A stretch of DNA of 64,000 nucleotides from Ipomoea triloba (lineage: Eukaryota; Streptophyta; Magnoliopsida; Solanales; Convolvulaceae), in NCBI RefSeq assembly GCF_003576645.1, contig NC_044927.1, positions 17,216,954 through 17,280,953 of the forward strand, in the 5' to 3' direction. The translations under genes and the position numbers were made by a program. The notes under the pieces are model-generated. The model made no database searches, was not told where the DNA came from, and saw only the letters and a list, made by a program, of their open reading frames with translations. This document shows positions 11,471-22,344 of the stretch, one piece after another (position 1 is the stretch's first letter; each line of letters begins with the position of its first letter).

Positions 11471-11903
11471 TACCTTTTAATTTATTTTTAGACGTTGCTA
11501 TTTGCTTTACTTCATCGTTCTTTTCTCTTTCATTTATATTCTTATAGTTATAGCAATCACAACTAAATTATATTGTATTATATTCCATAGATTTATAAAT
11601 ATTAATAATACGGTGTAAATTATTGTGAAAAATATTATATTTTTAATAGTTAACAACTGTTTTATAATTAATGAATTTTTAAATAAAGTATATGCATGCC
11701 TTTGGAGGTGATATTTGATTGAGTTAGCTAATAATTAATAGATAGTTGACCAATTAATATTATTAGTTGTTTGTAAGAACGTTTTTGGTAAATTGGTGGG
11801 TTATTATTAGATGATTACTTGTAACATGACGTATAAGTGTATTCGTTTATATTGTTATTCATTTAACTATTAAATTATTTTAAAAATTTCAATATACTTT
11901 TTA

Positions 11904-12333
11904 GAGTTTATTACCGAAATAAACCCTCGACTATTGTGAAATTACCAATTTAGTCATCGACAATTTTTTGTGCTCAATTAAGTCCATCGACTTTGAAAAT
12001 TTTTACCATTTTAGTCCTCCGTTTATTTTATCGTTAAACAACCGTTAAATGAGGACCAAATTGGTAATTTTTCTATAGTCAAGGGTTCAAATTGGTAATT
12101 AATTTTTCACTGAAATCGTCCCTTGACTATAGCAAAATTACCAATTTGGTCCCTTGATTATAGCAAAATTACTAATTTTGTCCTGATTTTAACAGATATT
12201 TAACGGCAAAATAAACGGAGGACCAAATTGGTTAAAATTTTCAAAGTCGAGGGACTTCATTCTGCACGAAAAATTGTCGAGGACCAAATTGGTAATTTTG
12301 CAATAGTCTTGGGACCATTTCAGTAATAAACTC
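11904..12333. mobile_element. MULE MITE with 9-bp target duplication (copy 2)
   Basis: Same element, same insertion point and same TACTTTTTA duplications as the copy 1456 bp upstream. It arose by duplication of the whole unit, or by assembly duplication, and not by a second insertion. Confidence 0.88.
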
Positions 12334-12375
12334 TACTTTTTATAAAAATTTTGACTAGATATTATGATGTCAATA

Positions 12376-13395
12376 TTATACCGCCTCCACATGTTCAGCT
12401 GTAGACGATGATGTGCATATGTTGGTGTCATGCGGTCCTCCGCAAATATTGCAATATAATGCTAAGGCCATGCTAGGTTTCGATTTCCCTTCCATTTTTT
12501 CTACCATAGCTTGTAGGTTTTTGATTTCATGATTCATTGCTTCGATCTTTGCTTCGTTTGCTACATGACTATTGACCTCATACATGCCGCCATGTTTTCC
12601 TCTTCTGTCTATTAGCTTTTCCGCTTCTGGCAATGCTAATGAGACAAATGCACCACTCGAAGATGAGTCAAGGAGAATTTTCCCTTCGTCAGTCAAGCCT
12701 CCATAAAATGAGCTGATTACATCCCATGGATGCATTAGATCATGCGGGCACTGTCTTTTCAAAACCTTAAATCGCCTCCAAGCTTCTCCTAAACTCTCCA
12801 ATCTACCTTGCTTGAATTCTTGGATATGTCTCTGAATCCTCATGGTCTTGGTGATTGGGAAAAACTCTTTCATAAATTCTTTGTGCAACTGCTGCCATGA
12901 TCTGAAATGATGGTCGTCCTGACTTTCTAGCCATCGTGATGCCTCTCCAATTACTGAAAATGGAAATAATTTCAGTCTGATGATTTCTTCACTAACTCCT
13001 TCCTGTCTGTACATCCCGCAAGCTCGAATAAATCTAGTAATATGAGCATGTGGATCCTTTGAAGGTAATCCTGAATACTGGCTGTTCTGAACTAAAGTGA
13101 GGATGGTCGGGTGCACATGAAAGTTTACGTTCTCCAATGGGGGTACGTAAATGGAGTTATGCATGTTGAAATCTGGCGTCATATAATCTGCTATGGACCT
13201 TTGCTGCTCTTGCGGTACTTCGTAATATTCATATTCTCGAATATGTTCCGGTGGATTCACTCTGTTGATTTGCAGTTCTTCTAATATTGGGTTATTCTGA
13301 TTAACTTGTCCAAGTAGATTAATTGGAACTGGGGGTGGATTTGGTATAGTTGTCCTTCTTGCTTGGGAATTTCTCGTAGAGCTTGTAGAAGCCAT
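12376..13395 (-). CDS. Gag of an Athila-like Ty3 retrotransposon, C-terminally fused to the array
   Basis: A 339-residue open frame with the layout of plant Ty3/Gypsy (Athila-type) capsid proteins. It has a Pro-rich N-terminus (residues 1-60). The retrotransposon gag core has the landmarks GLPSKDPHAHI, LKLFPFSVIGEASRWL, EFFPITKT, EAWRRFKVLKRQCP and SFYGGL (about residues 105-235). A coiled segment follows near 265-300, then a single zinc knuckle C-X2-C-X4-H-X4-C near 315-330. Gag would assemble the cytoplasmic particle and bind element RNA. The frame stops at the junction with tandem-array DNA; protease, RT, integrase and the 3' LTR are missing. The frame itself is intact, so insertion or duplication was fairly recent. 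The call as gag is firm; the exact lineage is inferred. Confidence 0.88.
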   Translation of the reverse strand: MASTSSTRNSQARRTTIPNPPPVPINLLGQVNQNNPILEELQINRVNPPEHIREYEYYEVPQEQQRSIADYMTPDFNMHNSIYVPPLENVNFHVHPTILTLVQNSQYSGLPSKDPHAHITRFIRACGMYRQEGVSEEIIRLKLFPFSVIGEASRWLESQDDHHFRSWQQLHKEFMKEFFPITKTMRIQRHIQEFKQGRLESLGEAWRRFKVLKRQCPHDLMHPWDVISSFYGGLTDEGKILLDSSSSGAFVSLALPEAEKLIDRRGKHGGMYEVNSHVANEAKIEAMNHEIKNLQAMVEKMEGKSKPSMALALYCNICGGPHDTNICTSSSTAEHVEAV

Positions 13396-13429
13396 TTGTT
13401 CTTTTCGGATGCTTTTTTTTCTCGTTGCT

Positions 13430-14718
13430 TTGTTAATTTTCGGTATGTAAGGTGATGTTGTGAGTTTTAGTGTGAGTGAATGTGGTATGGAATGTGTTAA
13501 AACAAAGAGTCAAGACTCCCCGAGTGTCGTGTCTCTCAAGGATGACAAATTGGAGCGAATTGGTGTTGACATTGAAAGTGTTAAGAGGTAAGAGTTGCAA
13601 GTATTACTAAGGGTTGTTTCGATAAATAAGTTGGGGGTTGTAGGAACAAGAGTAAACTAAACAATTCAAAAGGAAATGAAGGGGGTGCATACCATGGTTA
13701 AACAAATCGATTGATCGTCCTAAGGGGATTTGAAAACGAGTTTCGAGATTGAATTAGGGAGTCACGGTATTTATACCGAGTGGCGTCACACTCAAACTCT
13801 CAATCCTCATTCGGTTGAGGCATTTTATCGAACACCTTGCTTACCACTCCTCCTGGACCTTGTCCTTTCAAACTAAGGGTAGGGATGTAGATGAGTTGGA
13901 CTCGTGAGAGGCCGCTATCACGCACACACTCACTTTCACCTAGTTCACTCACTATTCCGGCCGAAATAGAAGCAAAGCATGAGGAACATCACCCACACAA
14001 GACTACAATCCTACTCCGCAATCTTCATAATCATAAGGCAAAGTTCAAGCATCAATCAAATGTCTAACATGGGCACACACACTCCAAACTATTCCACTCG
14101 AACATAATGAACATTCAAGAACAACAAAGTCAAATTAAACAAGCAATAAATTAAAGAAACAATCTTAAGAAAAGAGTATTATACCTAAGGAATTATGAGT
14201 TCTACATCTTCAATCCTTTCATCCATCTTCATTAATCTAAGAAAACTAATCTATTCTAGTGGGAATGTGTTTGTTCTTCCTCCCCTAAGGGGAAATAATG
14301 GAAAGAGAAATCAAATTTGAGAATTGTGGAAGTCCCCACTCAAAAATCAGAAAGGAGGGTTTAAATAGCTGTCCAAAAAGTCAAAATTTCACTGTTGCCC
14401 TAACTGGACGTGTCCACGCCCATCACCACGCGTGTGGTGATGCGTGGTTGCGTACTGGAAATATTCCACGCTTATTACCATGCGTGTGGTGATGCGTGGT
14501 GGCCTCCTGCTCGGTTGATTCTTCGTTTGTTGCTTCTTTTTGGTCTAGGACTTTGCTACACCCTGCGGAAATGACTCAAAACACATCTTCTGAGTTGAAT
14601 TTGTCAATTAGGTGCTAATTAGAGGTTTTAACCACGAAAGATGCTCACAATTGGGTGATGAAACTGTAAAATGTTGTCCAGAAATGACCCAAAACTTGAC
14701 TATTTTTGGCGCTTATCA
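13430..14718 (-). mobile_element. Diverged Athila-like LTR-related sequence
   Basis: Read on the minus strand it begins TGATAAGCG at 14718, matching the TGATAAG start of the LTRs at 16297 and 38186. Near its end it shares the block CGACACTCGGGGAGTC in relaxed form (plus strand GACTCCCCGAGTGTCG near 13516). A CG-rich repeat (GCGTGTGGTGATGCGTGG) lies near 14430-14500. No primer binding site separates it from the gag ATG at 13395, so this 5' region is rearranged. The left border is approximate. Confidence 0.5.
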
Positions 14719-14941
14719 TAAGGAAATAAGCCTTGGGTTCCTTTCGCTCTTGTGTGCATTCACCAATTAAGATCTTCAATAAAGCAAACAATCCACAATT
14801 GTCTAGAAGTAGCCAATTGGGGTAAGTAACAAAAACGGATAAAATAGAAAATAAAATAAAATAAAATGAATTAACAGTACTCAAATTCTAACAATCATTC
14901 AATCAAGTAAAATCAAAACAATTGACAACCTATTGCCTTCC
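14719..14941 (-). mobile_element. Leader between PBS and nested LTR
   Basis: A short AT-rich stretch follows the primer binding site on the minus strand. It is interpreted as 5' untranslated leader of the element whose LTR is at 14960-16297, interrupted at 14718 by the second LTR-like unit. It has no coding features. Confidence 0.4.
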
Positions 14942-14958
14942 CCGGCAACGGCGCCGTT
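14942..14958 (-). other. Primer binding site, tRNA-Asp type
   Basis: On the minus strand the sequence GGCGCCGTTGCCGGGG lies directly after the LTR end. It matches the complement of the 3' end of plant tRNA-Asp, the primer commonly used by Athila-type elements. Its position fixes the orientation and the LTR border. Confidence 0.8.
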
Positions 14959-14959
14959 T

Positions 14960-16297
14960 TGACAGGACTGTAGCTTTGCGTAGTGGTTGAGGTGTCTATA
15001 TGTGGAATATGTGTGTAAAGATAAAACGAAGAGTCTATGACTCCCCGAGTGTCGGTCTCGAAGGAGGGACGTGGAGGTGTGTCTATGCTATTACTTTCAA
15101 TCAATTGAATCATGTGATGCAACGAGTATGGATGGTGAAGGTGGTGAATAGCATATGTGAAGTGTAAATGAACATGAGGTAATTAAATTCAAAGTGTAAG
15201 AGATAAGAAATAAGAAATAAGAAAATAAAGGATTGAATCGTGCTTGTCTATGTTGCATCCTAGTGTGTCTCAAGTAGTGGACAAATCATGCAATGATGTT
15301 GGCTATTCAAGAGTGTGTCATCTTAGTCCTTTTCCACCTTTGTGTACTAGGGCATCTTAGGCTTAGAAGTGCCTTTTAGCAACCAAAAGCCCTAAGAGAC
15401 ATTTTAACAAACATCTTAGCTACACACTTTCCTACTATTCCTAATCATGAATTCCATAGGATCTATGATTGCAAAAAGCTTTATCTCAACTCAAATCAAA
15501 ACCATGATGGAGTCAAGATCTCAATCTCTCAATCTCTCAATCTCTCAATAGATTGGCCAAATCTATACAAGATCTAATCAAAACAACAATCAATAAACAA
15601 TAATAGAATTTTGCCACATCAAAGCAATCAAATCCACAATAAGAAATAGGATCTTCACACTAGTAACATAGATTCACACAATCCAAGCCCAAGATTAAAC
15701 TAGCCACACATAATCAAGAATTAGAGATCATAAGCTAATTCAATCTAAAAACAAGATATATAAAAGAGATAAGATTAAAATAGAAATCACCTAGTAAATG
15801 AAATGTGTTCTTCAATCCAAGCTTCAAGTCTTCATTTACAAGGAGGAAATGTAAATCTAGACTAATCTCAAATGGAAAACTAAGAAATCAGAAAATGTAG
15901 AGGGGATTGGGATTGGGATCCTCCCTGAAATTCTATCAAGCCTCCTTAAATAGTCTATGAAATTTTGCCCTAAAAATATTTCCCCGTAGTGTCTCGTTCA
16001 CGCGTGAAGGCTCGCGTGGACAGCTACTGGAAATTGTTCATGTGACCTTCACATGTGAATGCCTTCCTTCGGGTCTTTCGGGGCTCCTGTCTTGCTTGGT
16101 TTGCTCATTTCGTTCGTTCCTTGTTCCTAACGGCTCCCGGGACCTATGAAATGTCTCAAATTGCACCAAAGGTGGCTTTGTGTGTGGTTAACGATTTAAA
16201 GCACAAAATATCATAAGATTATCACATAAGGATGCTAAAAGTGCTATCAATTACCCTTATTTTCACTCAAATATATAGGTGTCTTGGGAGCTTATCA
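14960..16297 (-). mobile_element. Athila-like 5' LTR
   Basis: A 1338-bp LTR on the minus strand. It begins TGATAAGCTCCCAAG at 16297 and ends GTCA at 14960, followed at once by the tRNA-Asp primer site. It is the same family as the 1319-bp solo LTR at 38186-39504. They share TGATAAGCT(C/T)CCAAGA starts, the CCTCCACGTCC and CGACACTCGGGGAGTC block near the 3' end, and a run of similar sequence around the TCAATCTCTCAA motif. The 3' half of this retrotransposon is not present on the left side. Confidence 0.8.
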
Positions 16298-18783
16298 CTT
16301 CCTGGTTAAGAACTCAGCACCATGATGTAAAATTGGTGACCACATCGATCATTCAACGTAGAGATTGTGTTGGTAAGCATACGAACACATGAGAGCTTCC
16401 CCCACATTGTTGAGTTAATCCAGGCTCAAAATCATGAAAGGCTTAGTGGGTTTATCTCGGCCATGCCTGAGTCTCAAATTGGTCTCTGACAAAGTTGGGA
16501 GCTTACTGTGTCACAAGACTCACAACTCTTAGTACCAGGTCAATCACTGCTCTAATCTTCAAATTTTCTCCTTCAAAGAGGGTTTCAGGCATATTAAAAG
16601 TGGGTTGAGCAGTTTGCCGAGGACTCGAATGGACGCTGATGAAGCTTTCAACTGCGAACCAATTTTAAGTAGGGAAATTCAATGGTGATCGAACTTGGTG
16701 TTCCGTACGCGCCTTCATGAATACAAGCCGGTGTAAATTGATGACATGTTGAGGTCGGAAGCCCGGGGCTCGTCAACTAAAGGTCGGGAACCCATCTAAA
16801 TGACTGCTTTGGATGCTGACAGTGTACCATAAATTTCATTCCGGTTGATCCAAATTCATTCCGAGCTTGATTGATTGCCACTACTTTGGACTACTTTGTT
16901 CTTCAATCTACTGAATTAACAGTGACTGTAGTAATAACCGGAATACTGAAGATATAAGTCAGGCGAAGGTCAAGAATTATATTCCCTGAACATCCCTTCT
17001 GATGACATGTTCTTTGGCCATGCATGCAAATGAGAACACACACCCCTTTAATGTTGTGCGATGGCAGGCAAGAACGAACAATATTGACTGACGATGATTC
17101 ATTAGTTGAGTGTTAATCGAAGGTTACCAACCACATGAGCGCATGACAACCGAATCTGACCAAAGTCTTGGAACAATCACGCTGTACAATCTTGATGATT
17201 TTACACTCGGATTCGGTGGCCGATCCTTTGGAGTCGGTCATTTGTCACTGGCTACCCGGAACTCTATGGCATTGGCAGGTTCTCTACTTTGGTATGGTCG
17301 GGAGAAGAGGCATCGACCGCTTGCTTCGAGGAATAATGCCACACTAGCAACACTCCCAACATTGACTTGAAAGTTAAAACTTGGGTTCGAATTATCAGCT
17401 TGGGGAGATTGGGGGCGTGGCTATTTGCTCGAAAACTAATAAGGATTCATTTGCTGCATAATGGCCAGTTTGATCACTCTTGCATGGTCGAGATCGGAGC
17501 GATGAAAACCACTAGAGATGTAATGTATGCTCAGAAGTGAAGGGTTGTCTACCTGCTCGTTGAGGTTGAACGACGAGAGACTAGCCATTGGACGAGCTCG
17601 ATCTGAAAGCTCGAGCAATTAAACACTTATTTCTTAGTCACATACTAATTAGCAAAACTAGGTGCTTTATCCGATTCCGCTCATCTGATGATGATGGATT
17701 GGATACAACTTGACATTTGTAGAGCTCCACTTCTATCGAAGCCAATGGATTAAGGGGACAGAAGAAGCTTGGTAGAGAGTATTGTACTGTAATATCAATC
17801 TTCGGAACGTGAAGAGCTCGGACTCGGCATAGCAGACAGATCATTTAGAAATCTTTTAATGACTTTCATGTACGCACACGCACGGAAGTCGAGAACCGAG
17901 AGGCAGGAAGGCCATTTCGATGACCGACCATGAGAGCTTGCATCATTTCTCCTTTAAATTGAATTTTCTTCTCCCTTTTCTCTTTCTTTTAATTTTTCTA
18001 TTGATCTATCTTTCCACTTTCTTGATTTCCACATCTCACCGCCACTGATCACCAATTAGCTAGCATTCATCAATTTAATTTCTATTTTCTTTGCTGCTAC
18101 ATTCCACCGCCACCCACCACCAACCAAATTGCATGGATCATTAGCTTTTTATTTCTCCCCAATTTCAAAGACATCCCAGCAGTCTTCTTGCATGCAATTT
18201 GCCTTGAGTTGAGATGAGGCCTAACCATAGCCTGGAGTTGACGACGACGGTCATGGAGCATAGTGGAGAAGGGGTTTGACGATGATGATGATCAAGGATG
18301 AGATGAGATGTTCGAATGGGCTGCCCATAATGTACTGGTTGGTGGAGAACATCAAGTGTGGTGAAGCTGGAGAAAATGAAGGAATCTGGGGAGAGAAAAA
18401 AAATCTCCATTCAATGGTAGATGAAAACAGCAGCTACGGCGAAGTCGGAATTCGAAAACGGAACCTAGAATTCGAAAACGGAAGTCGGAATTCGGAGAAG
18501 CCGGATCAGTGCTTGGAAAGCTTCAGGTTATCTGGGTTTGATGAACTATCCTCACTCTGTCCTGTTAGAAAGGGTAAACAGATATGACTCGGCTACCTCT
18601 TCCTTGGGCTTGGAGTCTTCTGGTTCTTTGAGTTTCAATGGAGCTGGGTAGCGAACTTGACGCAAAAGAAGGACATGCATACCATTCTCAGTTCCTTTTA
18701 CAGCCTGCAATGATCATGAAGCCGACCTCGGAGGTAGAATCATCTTGCCCTTGGATCGGGAACATGACCTTTCATCGCACTCC
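16298..18783. other. Unassigned 2.5-kb region, possibly LARD interior
   Basis: Less AT-rich than its surroundings and full of short GC-containing motifs. No open frame with recognisable protein features is seen. Frames at 17110-17370 (+) and 18276-18587 (+) are open but look random. An imperfect short repeat (GGAATTCG(A/G)A with AACGGAA) occurs near 18448-18500. If the primer-site-like sequence at 18784 is real, this could be the interior of a non-coding retroelement on the minus strand. Confidence 0.35.
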
Positions 18784-18797
18784 CTACGGACGGCGCC
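18784..18797 (-). other. Possible LTR primer binding site
   Basis: On the minus strand the sequence ATTGGCGCCGTCCGTAGGGA follows ...TTCTATCA. This resembles the LTR-CA plus TGGCGCCGTC primer site seen in several plant Ty3 elements. The implied LTR would extend rightward from 18800. Its far end and a partner LTR were not found. Confidence 0.4.
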
Positions 18798-19369
18798 AAT
18801 TGATAGAACTAAAATGTTCTATATGCTTTGTATGTATCTCAAGAGATGTACGGTATAGAAATAGTTGCAAGAATTTAACCCCAAAAGCCCTTTTATTCAT
18901 AGCCCTTCAACCATATAGAGAGAATAACATTAATGAATGTAGAGAGCATTAGGTGTTTTTAGAGAGAGAGAAGAAAAGAGGGGAAAACCAAAAGTGAAGG
19001 GCCCAAGTCCCTTTTATAGGGCTAACAACCGTACAATACGCTGGGCATACGTATAGTATTTATAGGGCGGTATACCTGGGGTATATTCCCTATCATTTGT
19101 GAAAGCTTGATAGGGGTTGATGTGAGCGGTTGGAGCAAAGATTGTTGATTGGCAAAAAAGGGGGAATTGCACATCTTGCATAAGGGAGTTTTCTATACTT
19201 TCCCCCTACTCTTGATTTCTTGTTGCGCGCATTGCCTATTTTTAAAGTGTGGAAACCACATCCTATTTACACTTCTAAAGTGTGGAAAGGGCATGGTTGT
19301 ATCTTTTGTATTGCACCGTTCACTTGTTTGCTTGCTAGTTACATTCATTCCACATCGTATTCCCACCAC
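18798..19369 (-). mobile_element. Possible LTR fragment
   Basis: Sequence next to the primer-like site at 18784 begins, on the minus strand, with an end of the form ...CTATCA. It contains no gene. A CTTCTAAAGTGTGGAAA motif at about 19273 recurs near 20117, across the inserted hAT element, which shows local sequence similarity. Assignment is weak. Confidence 0.3.
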
Positions 19370-20094
19370 TAGGGCCGTTCCAATAAAAAATGGGGTCATG
19401 TGCAATATATTAAATTGGACCCCTTTTTTCAAATAATTTGTATATATAAATAATAGTTGTTCAAAAAGTTGTTTCAAAAATTTAAAATATAAATATTGTA
19501 TAAAAAGTACATCTAGAAGACAGATGAATATTTTCTAGAAGACATAATAATAAAACCCTAAAGAAAAAATAAAATTTATTTAGAAACCCTATGAACAAAT
19601 AATTAATGAAGAAATAAATTCTTGAATATATTATTCTGAAATAAGAATTATTAAGTCAGGTAAATAAAACAATAAACAAAAATTGTGAAATATTTAGTAA
19701 TTTTAATTACCTGTTAAGAGAATTGAAAAACTTGAAAATTTGTGACTTTGTACGATCAAGAAGAATTCTTCAATCCTACCGAACTGTGTCTGTCGTCTCA
19801 CTCGATGGTGGGAACAGAGCACGTGATGAGAGGCTAATGGGAGTAATGGACTAATGGCGCAGAACTGTTGAAGGAAACTAGGGAAAAGGGATGCCTAAAT
19901 GCCTAATACTATTTACATAATGTATAAATAAATACATAGAACTGCGTGAACATAAAGGAAATAGATTACCTAATATTTGTAGAATTTGGCTTGTTGCGGA
20001 CGTCTTGTGTAGTTGCAATTATATACTATATATACGATTAATTTTTTTTTAAATAGGGGCCCCCAAAAATTAGGGGCCTTGTGCGTCGACCCTG
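19370..20094. mobile_element. Non-autonomous hAT element, 8-bp duplication
   Basis: The 725-bp element begins TAGGGCCGTTCC and ends GTCGACCCTG (inverted: CAGGGTCGAC). It is flanked by perfect 8-bp direct repeats CCCACCAC at 19362-19369 and 20095-20102. It has the usual interior of plant hAT derivatives (GGGGCCCCCAAAAATTAGGG near the right end). There is no transposase frame. The 8-bp duplication is diagnostic for hAT. Confidence 0.85.
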
Positions 20095-20198
20095 CCCACC
20101 ACACCCCCACACCACACTTCTAAAGTGTGGAAAGGGGAACTATGTTTTCACCCTCTCACTTATATTCCACCCACCCTTGCTTCCGCCCTCACCTCCAT

Positions 20199-20365
20199 CA
20201 CTAGTACAAAATAGGCCATTCGTGTTTGTTGTAGAGTGCATGTTTTAAAAAATAGGCGCCTATGAATAAGACATTAATAGTATTGACTTTAGGCATCTGT
20301 TGTTTCCGGATGCTGTACGTTGACTAAAAGCGTCTGTTCCGTATCCAAAACCGACGCCTATAGTA
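20199..20365 (+). mobile_element. CACTA left-end fragment
   Basis: Begins CACTAGTACAAAATAGGCC and contains subterminal GGCGCCTAT and GACGCCTATAG repeats, as expected of one CACTA end. It stops where the next CACTA element starts at 20369. Only one end is seen. Confidence 0.5.
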
Positions 20366-20419
20366 TAACACTAGTAAAAAAAGAACATATAAGACTAACT
20401 TTTAGCTACTATTGTTATA

Positions 20420-20545
20420 AGAACGGTAGTGTATTCTTTAAAAAAAATTTGCGGTGGCAATTTCGTAAATAATTGATCAACACGGTAGTGTATTCTTAAA
20501 AAAAAATTTGCGGTGGCAATTTCGTAAATAATTGATCAACAATCC
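20420..20545 (+). repeat. ~59-bp direct repeat in CACTA subterminal region
   Basis: The segment with GCGGTGGCAATTTCG and AATTGATCAACA is present twice back to back. It belongs to the subterminal repeat zone of the element. Confidence 0.75.
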
Positions 20546-20689
20546 GCTACTGTTGTAGATAAAACAGATGCGGTTTAAATAAAGGGTTACATTTCCGCCA
20601 CCGTCTCTAAAAGAAACAGTAGCGAAACGTTTATAATTAAAAAAATAAAAAATAATAGATTTTTATTCCGCCACCGTTTCAATTAGAAA

Positions 20690-21650
20690 CGGTGGTTGAT
20701 TATAATATAAAAGATCCCCCAGGTCAGATCTGTCTTCTCAGTCTCTCATCAGACCGCATTAGGGCTCCTCTCTCCTCTCTCACTCTCCCTTCTCACTCTC
20801 CAGCTCCACCGCGAATCGCCTCCACTGCTAATTGCTTCGTCGTTTTTGCCGATCTGACGCCACCGTTGACGCCTCCTTCGTCTCACACTTCCGCCTCAAT
20901 ATAAAAAACCACACGCCTACAGTGTTCTCCGTCTCACACTTCCGCGATTTTCCGTCTCACCTCCGCCGTAGTCTCACCCTCGCCGTTTCTCCCTCCTCAG
21001 CCGCTATCTCAGCGTTTCTTCCCTCCCCTGCGACGTCGCATCTTTCCTCCATCATTATCCTACAGGTTATTCTTCAACCCTAGCTTAGTCTTAATTCTAC
21101 TGGAGAAATTTTCAAATGTTGTGAATGTTCTTAAACTCTAGGTTAATTATTGGATTATTAGGTTTGAGGAGGAATAACGTGAATGTTCTTAAACCTAGGT
21201 TAATTGTTGGACTTTTGTGTTTTATTGACAGTGATTATATATGGTGAAAGGGGTTGATAATAAAATCCCAAGCTTGGAGTGATCAGGTGGTGCTTTCACG
21301 ACAGAGACATTGCTCCTGATGGCAAAACACTAGAGGTAAGCCCTGTAAATATGATTCTATTTGTCAAATTTCTTTTGTTCTTTTGTTTTTTTTTTTTTTG
21401 TTTTTTTTTATGTATCTTTGCTTGTAAATAAGATGTAACTATTTGGAATTTTTTTTTACTAACCCTTGTCAACGACGGCCGTCGGCGGCACCGGGACTTT
21501 CCAAAACAATCCGGCTGATGCTGCCAACGACGCCGTCGATGCCTTCCTCAAGTCTCGCCGCTACCACGGTCTCTACTCTCAGATCGAGGTTCTCACTTAC
21601 TATATACAAGCATACTTATATCGCCTGCGTTGATATAGCAATCTATTGAT
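20690..21650 (+). pseudogene. Captured 5' gene fragments (unidentified)
   Basis: A CT-rich stretch at 20735-21070 looks like a plant 5' UTR or first exon. A short exon-like block follows, ending ...CACTAGAG before GTAAGC near 21334. A further block at 21464-21590 translates in one frame as TAVGGTGTFQNNPADAANDA and continues DAVDAFLKSRRYHG. I do not recognise the source genes. These pieces lie 5' of the phosphoglycerate mutase exons inside the same transposon, so they may form a chimeric transcript. Confidence 0.4.
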
Positions 21651-22344
21651 CTTGAATGCTCATTTGATTATGCTACATATGCAGTCTATCCTGATAGAAC
21701 CTGTATACAAAGATACTACATTATTGAACAACAAACCAAGCCACTATTCTGAAAAAGTTATTTTAGTGAATGTTGGTTGTTTATCTTGATATATGTTTGT
21801 AATTCATGTAAAACAGTTTATGTAAGCTAGTTATCAACATCGGAAATGTGTTGTGTTATTTATTGCCAAAGCACTGCTGCTACTGATTCTTGATTACTTG
21901 ATTTCTTCTTCCTTTCAATTTTCAACATATTTTTGTCATTCAGCTATATTTAATGAAAATATTTCAGCTGCTGAATTTGGTTTTCTCTGGGAATGCTTTG
22001 ATGTTTTGTTACTTCCCAGACTTTCTCATCATGCAAGCTTAGGGGCAGCCTATGCTAAATTCTTGTTATATATATAAGTTCTGTTTCTGATTGATTGCAG
22101 TTAGAAAAAAACTGATTTAAGATTTATCTTTTTTTTTTGGAACTTTAAATCAAAGGCAATGTATCAGTGTATTACTCATAGCAGATCCGTACTACGGGTT
22201 GTAGAAAACTTGTCATTTGAAAATTCCTGCAATGTGATCTTGGTCACTAAGATAGGTGCTAACTTTTTATGATGATGAATGGCTAAATATCTTTGATAAA
22301 GTACCATAATATGTACTAGTGATTAACCTCCATGAAGTTTTTAG

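Larger units (their letters stand above)
978..12375 (+). repeat. Tandem array of ~1390-bp units containing tRNA-Arg
   Basis: Landmarks recur at exact 1390-bp steps. The tRNA starts at 1292, 2682, 4072, 5462 and 6852; the GC-rich block is at 2170, 3560, 4950 and 6340. Later spacing is irregular: 1432 because of a 42-bp duplication near 7628, then a join at N8310, then 1431 and 1456. Each standard unit holds an AT-rich leader, a tRNA-Arg(ACG) on the plus strand, AT-rich spacer and a GC-rich G4-prone block. The first unit (about 978-2364) and the last ones (after about 9290) differ from the consensus. The units in between appear identical by reading. Units 8 and 9 lack the GC block because gag sequence replaces it. 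The pattern fits unequal crossing-over or recent amplification, or assembly over-expansion. Confidence 0.9.

Noticed and set aside
978..12375. CRISPR-like array because of regular spacing
   Set aside because: Units are 1390 bp with no short repeats or unique spacers, and the genome is a plant.
17110..17370. 86-residue plus-strand frame in the unassigned region
   Set aside because: No homology that I recognise, no splice or promoter context; open by chance in less AT-rich DNA.
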